Shown piece by piece: positions 23,475 to 35,861 of a DNA stretch of 64,000 nt. Position numbers and translations under genes: made by a program. The notes under the pieces are model-generated. The model had not been told where the DNA came from and searched no databases. It saw only the letters and a list, made by a program, of their open reading frames with translations. How positions within the stretch are numbered: the first letter of the stretch is position 1; each line of letters starts with the position of its first letter. Source of the stretch: Rotaria sp. Silwood1 (Eukaryota; Rotifera; Eurotatoria; Philodinida; Philodinidae); assembly GCA_905250075.1 (NCBI GenBank), contig CAJNOP010000023.1, positions 1,610,490 through 1,674,489 on the forward strand. The letters are read 5' to 3'.

Positions 23475-24930
23475 AATTATCTTCACGAAATTTTAAAAGA
23501 ACATTTATTATCTTCAATCCCTTCTTTAGACAATTTAGTCGATGAGTTGTATGATTTTTTTCCATAAAGTTGAACTGATTGAAAATGGTTATTTTAAATT
23601 ATTGGATTTAAGTTTAGCAGGTAGAATACATTGTTTGATTTTATATCAAACTTTCTCAGTGGATTATATAAAACTGAATCTTAAGATGATAGTTATCAGC
23701 CATTTATTTCCTATATGAAATCATTTATACTAGATGATAATCGAATCCGTTTGAATTCTGAAGTAATTCGAGTAAAATATCTTAAAGAAAATCATCACCT
23801 ACTACTTGTTGATATTCGACATCATAATAAAACATCTGAACAACAGCAACAACAAATAAATAAAATATTATTTGGTCGTATCATATGGAGAAACTCATTA
23901 GATCATTTAAAAGAAAATTTTTATTCAATATTTGCTGATGAAAATGAATTAATTAAACAAAAACGAAATGCAATTAATAATCTTGAATTTGATACAATAA
24001 ATAAAGTAAAATTATTGTTTATCAAAAATCAAATAAAAAAAACTTCAAGATTTTTCTTTAAATTATCATGGTCTATGAAAAATCATTTTGACCAGAGAAT
24101 GTAGGCAACATCATTCTATTGTATGCACAAAAACAAAAGTCAATTGAATTTTCTGATTCATTTAAAAACTTATTAAAGACAAAAAAATTGATATTTAAGT
24201 AGTAAATACAATTATTGAAAAAATTCATCAATATGAAGTATTACCATCAACGAATATTTCTATTTTAATCTGTTAGTTTGGTAGTTCAGCAGCTGTTTTA
24301 TTAGAAGTCTTAGTGAAAATAGTGTTGGTTATATTTGTCATGAAATTTTATGTTATTATTTGAATATATCTTCTAAATAAAATCAACTAATTCTTGTAGT
24401 AAAGTAATATAAAATGCTCATTATCATATGAGTTATATAGTTTTACATTTCTTTGGAATTATATTAAGAAGTAAATGTGGTTTAAAACCAAATTCATTCA
24501 TAGATCTTATTCATATTATTCTATAAAATCATCAGCAAAAGATGAAGAAAAATTAAGAACTGCTTACACACTAGACGGGGTATGACTCTGATTTTCATAG
24601 AAAAGAAAAACAAAATCAGAATATTTTATTTTCCGTAATGATATTTATAATAGTGATGAATCGTCTAATTCGATCAAGAACAAACATCAAATATAATTTG
24701 ATTAGACATGAATTAGTTATTGAAAATATATATGTATTAAAATAAATGAATCTTGATGCATTTATGATAATTAGAAAATGATGAATTAAAATATGTTTTT
24801 GTTTTTTCTTTGTTTCATTCTTTAGATTACACGAACACAATTTGCTGGTGAAGCAACTAGTGAAAGAGCTTATTCAATTGTTCATGATGTATTAGAAAAT
24901 GGTATTCGTGAGGGAAATATTCTCTTATTG
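23475..24930 (+). pseudogene. Decayed, unidentified protein-coding gene remnant
   Basis: Coding-like segments in several plus-strand frames are interrupted by stops and shifts. One is 23715-24104, with HHLLLVDIRHHNKTSEQQQ and LDHLKENFYSIFADENELI. Another is around 24230-24390, with EKIHQYEVLPSTNISIL, FGSSAAVLLEVLVK and, in a shifted frame, SVGYICHEILCYYLNISS. A third is 24530-24580, ending KDEEKLRTAYTLDG before GTATGA, and a fourth is about 24826-24920, ITRTQFAGEATSERAYSIV, after an acceptor-like TTCTTTAG. The retained splice-like junction argues for a spliced gene that died in place rather than a processed copy. The family was not recognised. The GSSAAV block faintly recalls eIF2B-type regulatory subunits, but this is too weak to call. 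Confidence 0.45.
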
Positions 24931-24977
24931 ATAATGAATAAATAAATAAAAAGAAAAAAAAACAGGGTTAAATTTTT

Positions 24978-24983
24978 TTTATT
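24978..24983 (-). terminator. Polyadenylation signal for the CCAP-like precursor
   Basis: AATAAA on the minus strand about 105 bp beyond the stop codon of the neuropeptide-like precursor. Confidence 0.4.
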
Positions 24984-25086
24984 GTATGAATCTCTTCGAA
25001 ATAAAACTTCAAAATAATATTCTCTTGCGTTCAAATAATTGTTTAATTTTTTTCTTCTTTTTTCCATCACTTCGAATTTTTATCAG

Positions 25087-25515
25087 TCAGCCGGAAACAT
25101 TTTTACAGCCAATAAAACCATTACAAAAGAAACGTTTTTGTATTCCATGTGTTTCATTGGATGTATCATTGTTTTCATCATCATTTCTATGATTATGTAT
25201 ATCAGTTTGATGAAGAACATCAACTACACGTTGGCATGCATCAGCATGTGATGGTCCAAAAAGTCCAGCAATACACATACGATTAAGATACTCACGTAAT
25301 TGATTAAGTAGTATTGCTTGTTCATATATATTTCTTTCGTCAAGGATAGTTTTGATAAAATAAATAAAACCACTGTATGCATGCTGATATTCATCATCAC
25401 TTTCATCAATAATATGACTATTTGTTCCAGAAATAATTGGAGTTGAATGAATATATGAAATTTGAAATAATATTATTGAAAGAAATATCAATATCAGTGA
25501 CCAACGGAAAAACAT
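25087..25515 (-). CDS. Secreted precursor with C-terminal CCAP-like neuropeptide
   Basis: A single exon of 142 codons. Residues 1-24 are a strong signal peptide (MFFRWSLILIFLSIILFQIS and following). An acidic spacer and a helical region with a cysteine pair (Cys81, Cys94) follow, then an Asp/Asn-rich linker. At the C-terminus a dibasic KR site (127-128) releases FFCNGFIGCKNVSG (129-142). The core FCNGFIGC has the C-N-x-F-x-G-C spacing of crustacean cardioactive peptide (PFCNAFTGC-amide), and lophotrochozoan CCAPs often carry a short tail after the second Cys. The final Gly is an amidation donor, so the predicted product is a disulfide-bridged, C-terminally amidated 13-mer. CCAP peptides act through a G-protein-coupled receptor on muscle, gut and ecdysis or feeding circuits; the function here is inferred. 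An acceptor-like TTTATAG lies about 20 nt before the ATG. Confidence 0.75.
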   Translation of the reverse strand: MFFRWSLILIFLSIILFQISYIHSTPIISGTNSHIIDESDDEYQHAYSGFIYFIKTILDERNIYEQAILLNQLREYLNRMCIAGLFGPSHADACQRVVDVLHQTDIHNHRNDDENNDTSNETHGIQKRFFCNGFIGCKNVSG

Positions 25516-27814
25516 TATTTATTGAGATAGTACTATAAAGACAAATGATAACGAAAGAGAAGATAAGTGTCTGTATGAGATTTTTTCCGAATATGAATAG
25601 AGATGAAGAGAATATAAAGAGTTTTTTATATTTTGCTACTATTCTTGTTTTCTCTGTCTCTCTTTCTCTTTCTCGCTTTTTTTCTTTCTCTTTCTCTTCT
25701 TCTTCTTCTTCTTCTTCTTCTTGTTCTTAAAAACTGTTTCATTCTTACAGTTAATGATCTTGTAACCGCAGGGAGTCTTTTTCGAACTTCGATCATTTGG
25801 TATACTTCAATGATTTTTAGCATCAATTATCTATTTAAGAAAAAGAAAATGGTAAGCACTTCTCTTATATAATAGATAATCTGTTAATCTCAAACGCCTA
25901 CACATAACAAAAAAATGAATTGAAAGCTCATGTACTTACCAATCATAGTTGAGGATAATTGACGAATTCAATATTTATTATATGCGTACAATATGAGACA
26001 TCGAAATGTCATTTACAGAAAAAACGTTTCCATATTTTTTTTCTCACTATATTATGATTGTTAAAATCTAAAAATAACAAAAACAAACCGAATAACACTA
26101 CATCTTAATCGATTAATGATATGAGGTTCAACAAATATGTAAATATGCTTAAATTTTGCTATTTGTTTTATTGTGAAAAGTTTCGTGAATAGATTTCAAA
26201 AATATCCATCATTTATTAGTTGTGTAATTGCAAAAAAATGAAAATTATTACGCTTGATTTCTTTTTATAGTTGATCCCTTTAACGTGTAATTTGTTGTTT
26301 CGATCGTATGATTAACATCAATTATAATTTTGTCCCTAAGATTTCCATTTACAACTTTTCCTGATTGATATTTAGAATTCTTTTAATAATAAAAACGAGC
26401 CGAATATCTTTAATTTAATATTTAGTGATAATTCTTTTTAATATCTTTGTTATAGAAAGTAGTTACAAATAGCTTCTTGTTGTTATGTATGATCGATTTT
26501 AAATGTAACTATATTGTGATTATTTTGTTTGTATTGATTCAATTGATCATTAAGTTAGAGCACAGTATTGGACTTCGGAAAGTCTATTGAATTCTTTTCT
26601 TATGTAGCATTTATTTTTGATAACTCGCATAAAGAATCCACAGAGTGACTTGAATACAGAAACTTATTTTCAACAAGATCTTGAAGGGAATAAAGTATTC
26701 AAAGTATTCTAAATATTCAAGGTTTGTAGAAAACCACAAATTCAGTTTTTCAGCAATCCAAACTCGAAAATAAAAGCTTCTTTTGCTTACGTGCAGCGAC
26801 AGAGCAATTAGTCCTCTACATAATGTCATGTTTCCGAACTATACATGATTTTTTTTGATTGAATTACATAATTTTTAAGAAAAGCCTAAAACTCTTTTTT
26901 GTCTAATTTTTCCTTAGGCAATGACGAGAAAACTGTTTGTAGGCATTTCTAAGTATGGATGTAGGCAATTAAGACAAAGTCATGGGTAACTCGAAGGCGT
27001 GTTATTTTGTAGAGAATTATTTGCTTTGCTGTCTCATGCAATCAAAAGATGTTTTAATTTTCAAGTTCTGATTACTGAAAAACCAGATTTGGGATTTTAT
27101 AGAAATCCAGCATTTTCACAAAACTGTGAAGAGTTTATAACTTTTAAATCTTTTTGAAAACAATTTTCTCTATTCAAATCGCTAGTTGGATTCTTTATGG
27201 AAGTTACCATTAAGAAAAAAATTCGAAACTAAATCGGTGTGATTGATTTTTGAAGTCGCTGTAAATGCCAGTGAATACAAAAATTTCGGAGTCAGAATCA
27301 AAAAGGAGTGATTTCACAGGGCTTCACAATGAAGACTAGAAAATTAATCTGTTCAATTTTCTTATGAATTTTATAAACTGTTTTATTTTCGTTGTTCGCT
27401 GTTTTGTTTTTAGTAAACACAAAACTTTTTGTCAGTCAAAGCAACACTTAAACGAACTCATAGCTACTTAATTTGATGAGGTCAACGATGGGCTAAAGCA
27501 ATGCAAAGATGTTTAATGCAAGAATTAAATTATTTTTTCACACCTAATACATTATTAATCTGTACTCAGATTAAAACATATCTAATATGCTTAACAAAAT
27601 CATATTCATATTTATATTTATGTTGAATAATATGTAATAATCTTGAAATATTTACAACTTAGAGTTTAAAATGTTCTTTGATTAGGTAACAAGTTATTTC
27701 ATGTCACGAATAATCTCAAAGGAACTATATTATTGATACATATCAATCGAATATTTCGTACTATACCTTGATTGATTAAAAAAAAATAGTTGAAAATTTT
27801 CATTCAAACCGAAT
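25516..27814. other. Intergenic with microsatellite
   Basis: About 2.3 kb upstream of the neuropeptide gene. A pyrimidine microsatellite lies at 25656-25731. The rest is AT-rich, with no supported exon. It presumably includes the promoter of the CCAP-like gene, but no element could be assigned. Confidence 0.4.
25656..25731. repeat. CT/CTT microsatellite
   Basis: An uninterrupted pyrimidine tract (TCTC, TTTC, then TTC repeats) of about 75 bp in the 5' flank of the CCAP-like gene. Open frames across it on both strands are low-complexity artefacts (poly-Ser, poly-Leu, poly-Arg). Confidence 0.85.
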
Positions 27815-29190
27815 GGGTATTAGTAATTAATACTAATACTTCAAAAATCCAACTTTTCAAGGACAATCGAAATTAATCTCACTGACACCCACTTTGCATA
27901 ATTAATAGAAAAAATACATGCTCAGCGCAGATCATCAAATCGATCCTCATCACACTAACATCCCCAGACTCTCATGATTTATCTTTTGACTCAAATATAT
28001 GACATTTCGGAATAACTTTTCTAAATGTATTTTTTAATAAAAAGGCCATGACAGTTGGAAAGTACAAAAAAGTTTGACCGAATACCTGATATGACTGTAT
28101 TACACGTTAGCTGCACCCACTTTATATTCAATTAATTTGTTTCCATACAATTAAAATAAATTTCATCATGTACTTATAGTGAACGTGGCTTAAAAGACGA
28201 GAACAAAAAAAGACCTAAAAATAAGATAAAATGACTGAAAAGAACAAATAAAAGAGCTAAAACACATGATAATGTTTGTTCTAATCCTAATAATTTTCAG
28301 AACAACTACTAGTCTATAATGATGATTGTTGATGAATAGGAATCAACACTATAGTAAGTGTTAATGGGATGCTAATCATGTGTCATTTTCGTTCTGATGA
28401 ATAATTTTGAGTATTACGACACATTCTGAAATATATTTGCGAATAAAATAACATGTGAGGATAATTCAAAACCAAAGTTTCTTCATATTATCAAATGAGT
28501 TCTATATTTTTTTGGGAATATTGCTGAACATAATTAGATGTAAATATAATTTTATCATGTATGAGTTGATAGTTTTATGTGTTTTTGAGATCAAAATCTT
28601 AGGAGACTACGTTGTACTATATGACATGAAATGGATTCTGTCTTCTTCATTATGTTTGTCAATACAAAGTGAATACCACTAACATGTTTTACAAGTCAAA
28701 CTGATATTACTATAAGTTTTAGGTCTTTTTATAGTATTTTAAACTGCGTTCACTAAAAAATACATCATGAAATATATTTTAATTGCATGTATATAAGTTA
28801 ATTGATTATTATTGTGAGTGTTAATGAATATAGGTTCAGTGCAGCTAATGTGTAATATGATCATATCGGATATTCAGCGAATTTCTTTTGTTCTATTTTG
28901 ACGTTTTCAACGAAAAATACATTTAAAAACAGTGATTTGGAAATGACACATATTGGGGTCACAAGATAGATCATGAGAGTTTGTGGATGTTATTGAGGAT
29001 GAGTCGAGTGTTAATATTTGATACAAGGGAAATGTTGAGTGTTAATGCGGCGAGGATCGATTTGATGGTCTGTGCTTAGCGTGTAGTTTTTTCTTTTAAT
29101 TACATAAAGCAGTTGATCGTGGGTGTTAGTGAAATTAGTGTCGATCGTTCTTGAAAAGTTGGATGTTTGGACTGTTAACATAAATTAGTA
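27815..29190. repeat. ~1.4-kb foldback element upstream of the Maelstrom 3' end
   Basis: A second large imperfect palindrome. The left arm (about 27815-28250) pairs with the right arm (about 28710-29190). Clear blocks are ATCCAACTTTTCAAGGACAATCG (about 27849) against CGATCGTTCTTGAAAAGTTGGAT (about 29140-29163); CATCAAATCGATCCTC (27934-27949) against about 29053-29068; ACTCTCATGATTTATCTT against about 28966-28983; and TTACACGTTAGCTGCAC (28100-28116) against about 28840-28856. Arms are roughly 75-80% alike. The phrase AGTGTTAATG recurs in the right arm and centre. No coding capacity or transposase is seen. Confidence 0.8.
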
Positions 29191-29384
29191 AGATCGAAAT
29201 TAAATTATGATTAAAATCAAGAAAAACTCAGAAATACTTTTGCTACTATTATTGAAGAAGAAAATTAAATTATTTATCTCGAAACATTTTTATTCCTTGG
29301 TTTCGTTGATTTCAAACGGAAAAATATGCTTACATGTATTTTCTCATATGCAACAAAAAACAAACAAACACACATAACATAACA

Positions 29385-32300
29385 TCAATTATACTTCGAT
29401 GGTTCATATTCATCCCAGTTTTCACGTGGTCGATGATGCATACGTTGATAAATTGTTTGACATGAACGTACAGGAAATGATTTATTACGTGGTTCAAATA
29501 ATACTAATTGAGCTCGTGTTTTATCATTATCTGTAGAATGTTGAATAGTTTCTTGTTGTTCTTTTCGTATAACAAATGGTATAGCTAATGGATTTAAATT
29601 TGAATAAGAATCTTTTCCTATCATATAAATATTAGAACAATTTGTTGCTTTTTTCTAACGGATGTTCCAGGAGAAATTACATTAAAACTCAGTACATTTT
29701 TCTCTTGTTTTTCAACCCATAAAAAACTCTGCTTAGGCCTTCGGATAGAAGATTTCAAGCTCTACATAATTGTCAACATTGTTCTTGTTCATACGACTTC
29801 CTTTTGTCGATACAAAATTTAGGAAGAAGAACATACCTAATTAGTCATGCAATTGCAATAATAAAGAAAACAGAAAATCGATGATAACTTTTTAATGAAG
29901 ACAACTATCTCAAAAACTTTTCATAAAATTCCGAATGTTTGGATGATGGTTACACAAATTTAGAAGAAATATTTTGCAGAAACAGTTTTCGAAGTATAAG
30001 ACTAATGTGAAAAGATCGATAGAAATTCTTTTCTGGTGGATCTATGACATGCTTGTTTTTTTTTAATTCGAAACAGTCTAAATCTTTTTACTGTTCAATT
30101 TAATCGTCACACGTTGGTTTTCGTTCAGAATTAAATTCTACATCTAATAGAATAATCACAATCTTTCATAGAACAAGTCTAACTTTTGAAAAGATGATTT
30201 GTCAAAATTCAATCAAAATTATCGATAGTTATTGATGTCAATGTTTTTTACTCGTAAATAAAAGCCTCGGAAACCTTGTAAAGACTATGAGAGTGTAGAG
30301 CACAAAAATCGACCAATATGCTCTGCGCCGAAAGTCACATTGCTGAAATATGTCGACTTGACTGTCAATGATGTTACTTGTCAGCGGTGTGACCAACGGT
30401 GATATTCTGATATGATACCTGCAGTATACATATATGATAAAGATTTAGACAGAGTGAACGACAGGAATGATCGCTGAATTTCATATTGATGATCCCTATT
30501 TTGACGATTTTTCTTTTCAATAATGATCATTTCAGTAATCTCTGTGTGCAGCGATGAGGTACGCAGCTCGAAATATTTTCTCTATTGGTATTAAGTAATT
30601 TACTTTGACATCGGTTTTGAATCATAAAGGCTTTATAAAAATCAGTACAAGTCAGTAGAAAATACGAAATCATAATTAAATGATGGTGTAGACATATTAG
30701 TCTTTTAAATTTGTTGTCGATAAGGTAAAATCTGTTTGAAAAAACAAAGTTGACAATTTAATACAACTTGGAATTCTATAAATTTTAGCATACAAAGAAA
30801 ATTTGTTATGTTTATGAAAGACAGCAAGATTTAGTGCAATTTATTCCAGGACATTTGTGAATAATTTTACATACTTATTGAATTGTTTCTATTATTTTCA
30901 TATTTTTTTATTTTAATTGAACTATTATTATTATTATTAACTGATTTATCATTTGAATTTATATTCAATGATGATAATAGAGTATCATTCAATGTTAGAC
31001 AATTATCATTGGTTATTTTTTTATATTGATCTTTCTTACCAGACCAATATGCTTCTTGTTGTAGTGATAAATTACCTTGATATGTTACTTTTATATAAGG
31101 TAATAATGTTGATGAATTATGATCACAATATGTATAGAATAAATAAGCCATTAATGAAACATAATATTTTGCTAAATCACGAACCTGTAATTTTTTTTGT
31201 GTTTTAATAAAAAAAATAAATAAATAAATAAAAGTAATAATATAAAGTCAATAGATAAACTTACATGAGCCATAGCACAATATTTATTCTCAAGTATAGC
31301 ATGATAATCACATGCACGAGAATGAAGTACAGGTTGTTGTGGAGTTTTGCTAAAGATAAAAAACAATAGATACCATTATTATTTCGATAAATAAAAATAC
31401 AAAACCCCATTAATACACCAAGATCACATTTAAATTGAACTCGATTATAGAAATTTTCATAAATAACAGCAATTAATGCTTCAATTGGATATAATGTATA
31501 ATCATCAGTTCGATCTCGTGTTGATGGTTGATCATAAAGCCAATCAAGTGCAGATTTTGTTGACCAAAATGATTCCATTGTACAAAACATTGGCATTGGT
31601 TCATTATGAATATTATTACGAAAATCACATAATGAACTAAGCATTTCATTTAAATCATCTAATAATTGATTATAATCTTGTGTACCAATTTTTTCATATG
31701 GTGTACATGGTAAACCTAAAAGAAATTAAAAATAGATATTATGAAAAAACAAAACAGTAAAATTTATTCTTTGTCGTAGATTTAAAGAAACAAATACGAC
31801 TATTATTATTTTCATAAAAAAATTCAGTTCTTAAAAGTATAGTTTTCTTCAGACTAAAGACGAATATGTATTCATTAGAATTTTCTTCTGCATATATACA
31901 AGTGTAACAAATATCTTGTATTTTGGCTTAATATTATTCATATGCTTTTCATATATTTCATGAATGCTATGATTTTGTGTTCAATCTATGAAATAGACAA
32001 TGCGTTTTAATCAGCTAAAGCCTATACCATTGAACTCTGTTGGAGATATAATACTGACATTATATCTCTTTAAATGTATATGAATAATTTTTCACTAACA
32101 TATAATTACAACGATGAAAGCATTTATATTAGTAATACAGTCTTTAAATATGGTTATCTTTTGAGAAGAAAGTTATTGGGTATATTTGATAAAAACGCAT
32201 GTTTTTTTTCTTTCTATATCAAAGTAACTCGTTTTGATGAAATAATCACAAAAAAAAATGTAAAATATAAATAAAATATTTTCAAACCATGAGTTCGTCT

Positions 32301-32828
32301 TGAATGTTCAAGAATATCTGCTTGATAACCAGTTGGTAATTGATCACCTGGATGAACAAAATCATGAAAATCATCCGTAATTATACATAAACGTTTATAT
32401 AAATTTGAATGACGTTCATAATGTTCATTAATTTTTTTTGATATATTCATTGATTGAACATTAACTTTACTTCCATATAATTGTGGCCAAAATGTTGTTT
32501 CAACAAGAGTTATTTCAGCTGGTATTGCAAAATAATCAATATGACAATATGTATTAATATGTAATAAATAAATTGGACAAAATGGCCAACGATGATGAAT
32601 GATTTGTTCTTGAATTTGTCCACAACTTTCAATAAATAAAGCTTCATATTGTTTTGTATCACGATATGATGCACTTGTTATTGATGGTCGAAGTGGTGAT
32701 ATATTTTTTGATAGAATAGGAAATAGAATACGTTTAAATTCTTTATTTTTATGATTAATATTACCATCATCATCATCAATATCATTTTTAATATTTGATG
32801 AAGATGAACAACCATTTGATGCATGCAT
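29385..32828 (-). CDS. Maelstrom-domain protein (piRNA pathway)
   Basis: Five exons: 32828-32288, 31715-31406, 31349-31265, 31184-30875, 29617-29385 (1479 nt, 492 aa). Maelstrom proteins act with nuclear Piwi in germline transposon silencing; the family's RNase H-like fold carries a conserved Glu-Cys-His-Cys set. Visible here: WPFCPIYLLHINTYCHIDY (residues ~81-99), PAEITLVE (~104-111), HPGDQLPTGYQADILEHSRR ending in THG (~159-181), then GLPCTPYEKIGTQDYNQLL and CDYHAILENKYCAMAH (~296-312), together spelling the domain order of Maelstrom. The N-terminal HMG box of the vertebrate and fly proteins is not seen. The start MHASNG is followed by an acidic Ser/Asn-rich leader, and nothing coding is found upstream. 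The last intron (about 1.26 kb) is predicted: without it the protein stops at 30867, lacking the final basic tail (exon 5). Confidence 0.8.
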
Positions 32829-34459
32829 CTTTTTTTTCTCAATTTTAATCTTAAATAAGAAAAAACAAATCAACAAGTATTGCAAATAGAGATTTATGCA
32901 ATTTATCTAATTGATTAATGAGTGTATCTTCATGGAATATTGTTGATTAAGTTTGTAATAGAGGGGATTAATATTAATAAGTATTATTTTTTTTTTGGTA
33001 TAGTAGTATAATTGTTCGCTCCATATTCGTGTAACGATATTTTATCGAATGATGTCGCTCGAAGACGAATTTCACTTATCAACGTTACAATCGTTATTCT
33101 TTTCCGATTCTTGTTTTTCGTGACTATCAATCAAGATTTTTTTAGATTCACTTCAACGTAAGCTTCTTGCCTAAAAAAAACAGATCTTGACTTTTGTCAA
33201 GCTCCATATAGACCAAAATTCAGTTGATTAAGCAAAAACTGACGGATCAGTAAAACTCTGATGTTTTTGAATTCTTACTTAGTTCTTGTGGTTCAGGCAT
33301 AGTCTCTTTATAAGTCAACATGATTATTTTCTGGTGTTAGTATTTTATATTTACTAATAGCCTTTAGTAGGATACACGAAAAAGTAAACAGATACATGCA
33401 ATAAAAAACAATATTAGATTCAAATTCACTTAACGTAGAAAAAGAAGAGATGAACAATATTTACAATGGTAAATCAAAAGAATAAAACAAAAGACAATTT
33501 TATAGTCAGACTATAAATCGAACAAGTCTATCATTAGAAAGATAAGAGAAAAATATTCAATTATTGTCGAAGTTTTTCGTCTTGATAGAGTTATTCTTGA
33601 TTAATTGAATGACTTCTGTTTATTACATTGAGCACAGTAGTACATATTAAGTATCATTGCTTAGAAATGAATAACTAACGCTCAAACGTTTGTACACGTT
33701 CTATGTATTGTGGATTGAAATTGAAAATTTTTCATTGAAATTTTGAATAATGTTGATTTATCGAACAGAAGTCAATTTAGTTGCAACTGCTAATTGTTTT
33801 GAATGCATATATATGAATATTTATTGACTTAATTGAAATAAACCATTATTAATATTGATAGTTCAATCTGTTGACAAGATGCTTCTAATTCTTCCCCGTC
33901 ATACTCATGAAATCATTGTTTCCAGTTGTAGATAAAAATCATGAGTTGATGTTTGCACATCATATTCTTGCCAATCGATATTTTCTAACAGAAAGTTAAT
34001 TCCGATTTAAAATATAGTTATTTCAATAACGATCTGTTTAGTAAGAGTTCGTTCTATTTAGAAGTCTTAAATATTTCTTAAATCGCCAGATAATTAATTT
34101 AATATAACTGCGATAGATCGATAAATATCTTTTTCTTTAACGAATAGCTAAAGATTTCGCTACTACATATTATAAAGTATCCCTGGATTTAAAAATTGTT
34201 TATTTCGAAAACAAAAACGAATTAAATAGCTTCTCTTCAAAAGCCTATACAATAGTAATGATGTTTTGTCTTTTAATAGGCATAGTATAACTATAAAACG
34301 ATGATTGTCAGTCATGGTTGATTGCATATAACGTCATAATTCTTTTTCTCTCCATGCATTTTATCAAAAATCAACGATCATTTACTTTTTTTCATTGCCA
34401 AAGGTGTATACAAAAATAAATTGCTTTTTTATTTTTATTAACAACAAAATACTATAATA
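32829..34459. promoter_or_regulatory. Divergent upstream region, Maelstrom / Na,K-ATPase beta
   Basis: About 1.6 kb between the starts of two divergent genes. A good acceptor-like tract ending TTCTTATTTAAG (minus strand) lies about 20 nt before the Maelstrom ATG, and T-rich DNA precedes the beta-subunit ATG. No exon, HMG-box coding sequence or defined promoter motif was found. Confidence 0.4.
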
Positions 34460-35861
34460 ATGCCACCCGAACCAGATGGATCCAATGGAATAGAACGAAT
34501 AAATACAAATGATAAAGATGGTGAACCAAAAAAACCGTTTATATATCGTGTCAGAACTGGTACCACCAGATTCATGAAATCACTCCGTATTTTTATTTAT
34601 GATAAAGAACATCAAACATTTTTTGGAAATACAAGTCCATCATGGATTAAAATCTCTGTATATTATTTCTTCTTCTATATTTGTTTGGGCCTATTCTATG
34701 CAGGTATGGTTGCTGTATTTGCTGCTATTTTATCACGTGAATCACCAACATATACATATCGTAATAATCAAATGAAAGTTGGCGGAACATTTTATGTTGG
34801 TTAGTTTTAATTAAAACTGAAAAAAAATACAAGAAATCAAAAGACTATCTTTTTACTTCTAGGAATGGGTTTTCGACCAATGCTTGATATAACTTCAACA
34901 TCAATCACTTGTTATGGTGATTCAGCATCACAAAATGAAACAGCATCCTCTTTAACAAATTATCGATTTGGTAATCATATTTATAAAATTATTCATTTGC
35001 GATTATTATCATGTGTCTATGTTTTTTTCTTGTCATATAGGATATCTTACACAATATGATACAACATATTTAGAAGAATGTAGTCCATTTAATCCGGCTT
35101 CAAACCTTCAAGGAAGTCATTCATGTAAATTTTCTTGGAGTGATATTGTTACCAGTGAAAGTATTTAGTATAAATAATATAAATATTTTCAAATAGTCAT
35201 GTGTTTGTTTGTTTTTCTTTCTATAGCACATCCTTGTTCTACATCAAATATGCATGGATGGCCAATTGGTAAACCGTGTGTACTTATTAAATTAAATCGA
35301 GTAAAAATAATTTTTCAAATTCAATCTTTTTACAAAAATGATTGAATATAGCATTATCAAGAATTAACTTTTATTTTTAAAGATTTACGGTTGGATACCA
35401 GCTAATGGTAATATCGTCGATCAAGTAGCTAATGCAACAGGCCAACCAGTATTATCTATTGATCAACAGGAACAAAATATTTATATAACTTGTGAAGGTA
35501 AAGAACAAGCGGATAAAGACAAAATTGGTAATATGACATATTATTCAATTTTACATCCACTTGGTATTCCATATTATGGTGGCATACCTTATTATTTTTT
35601 TCCTTATAGGTAAAATAAACTAAAAAGAATTATTTTTCATCGTTTATACATATATATATTATTTTTTTAAGGAATGCACCAGAAGACGTTGAACCATTTG
35701 TATTAGTACAATTTATGTCATTACCATTAGATGACAAAGTGAATGTAATATGCCGTGCTTGGGCACCAAATATTCAACAACTTGCGCAAGGTACAACGCG
35801 TCGTGGAGCTGTTACGTTTGATATAATGAGATCAAATAGTAATGCTCCTATAGCTAAATAA
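34460..35861 (+). CDS. Na+/K+-ATPase beta subunit, copy 1
   Basis: Six exons: 34460-34799, 34863-34970, 35041-35160, 35227-35300, 35383-35609, 35672-35861 (1059 nt, 352 aa). The beta subunit is a type II membrane glycoprotein that chaperones the catalytic alpha subunit to the plasma membrane and tunes K+ affinity. A cytoplasmic N-terminus of ~64 residues ends in SPSWIKISVYYFFFYICLG, the start of the single membrane segment (~65-90). The ectodomain shows GFRPMLDI, LEECSPFNPAS, HPCS, GKPCVLIKLNRIYGW, IPYYFFPYRN, FVLVQFMSLP and ICRAWAPNI. Seven extracellular Cys are seen, where six (three disulfides) are usual; the extra one is in ITCYGD. A second copy begins 420 bp downstream on the same strand. 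The length is normal, somewhat longer than the mammalian ~300 aa. Confidence 0.92.

Noticed and set aside
24230-24340. Resemblance of ILxxxFGSSAAVLLEVLVK to eIF2B regulatory subunits
   Set aside because: Only a short motif matches, the flanks do not, and the frame is broken; too weak to name the pseudogene.
25545-25872. Poly-Ser, poly-Leu and poly-Arg open frames on both strands
   Set aside because: Artefacts of the CT/CTT microsatellite.
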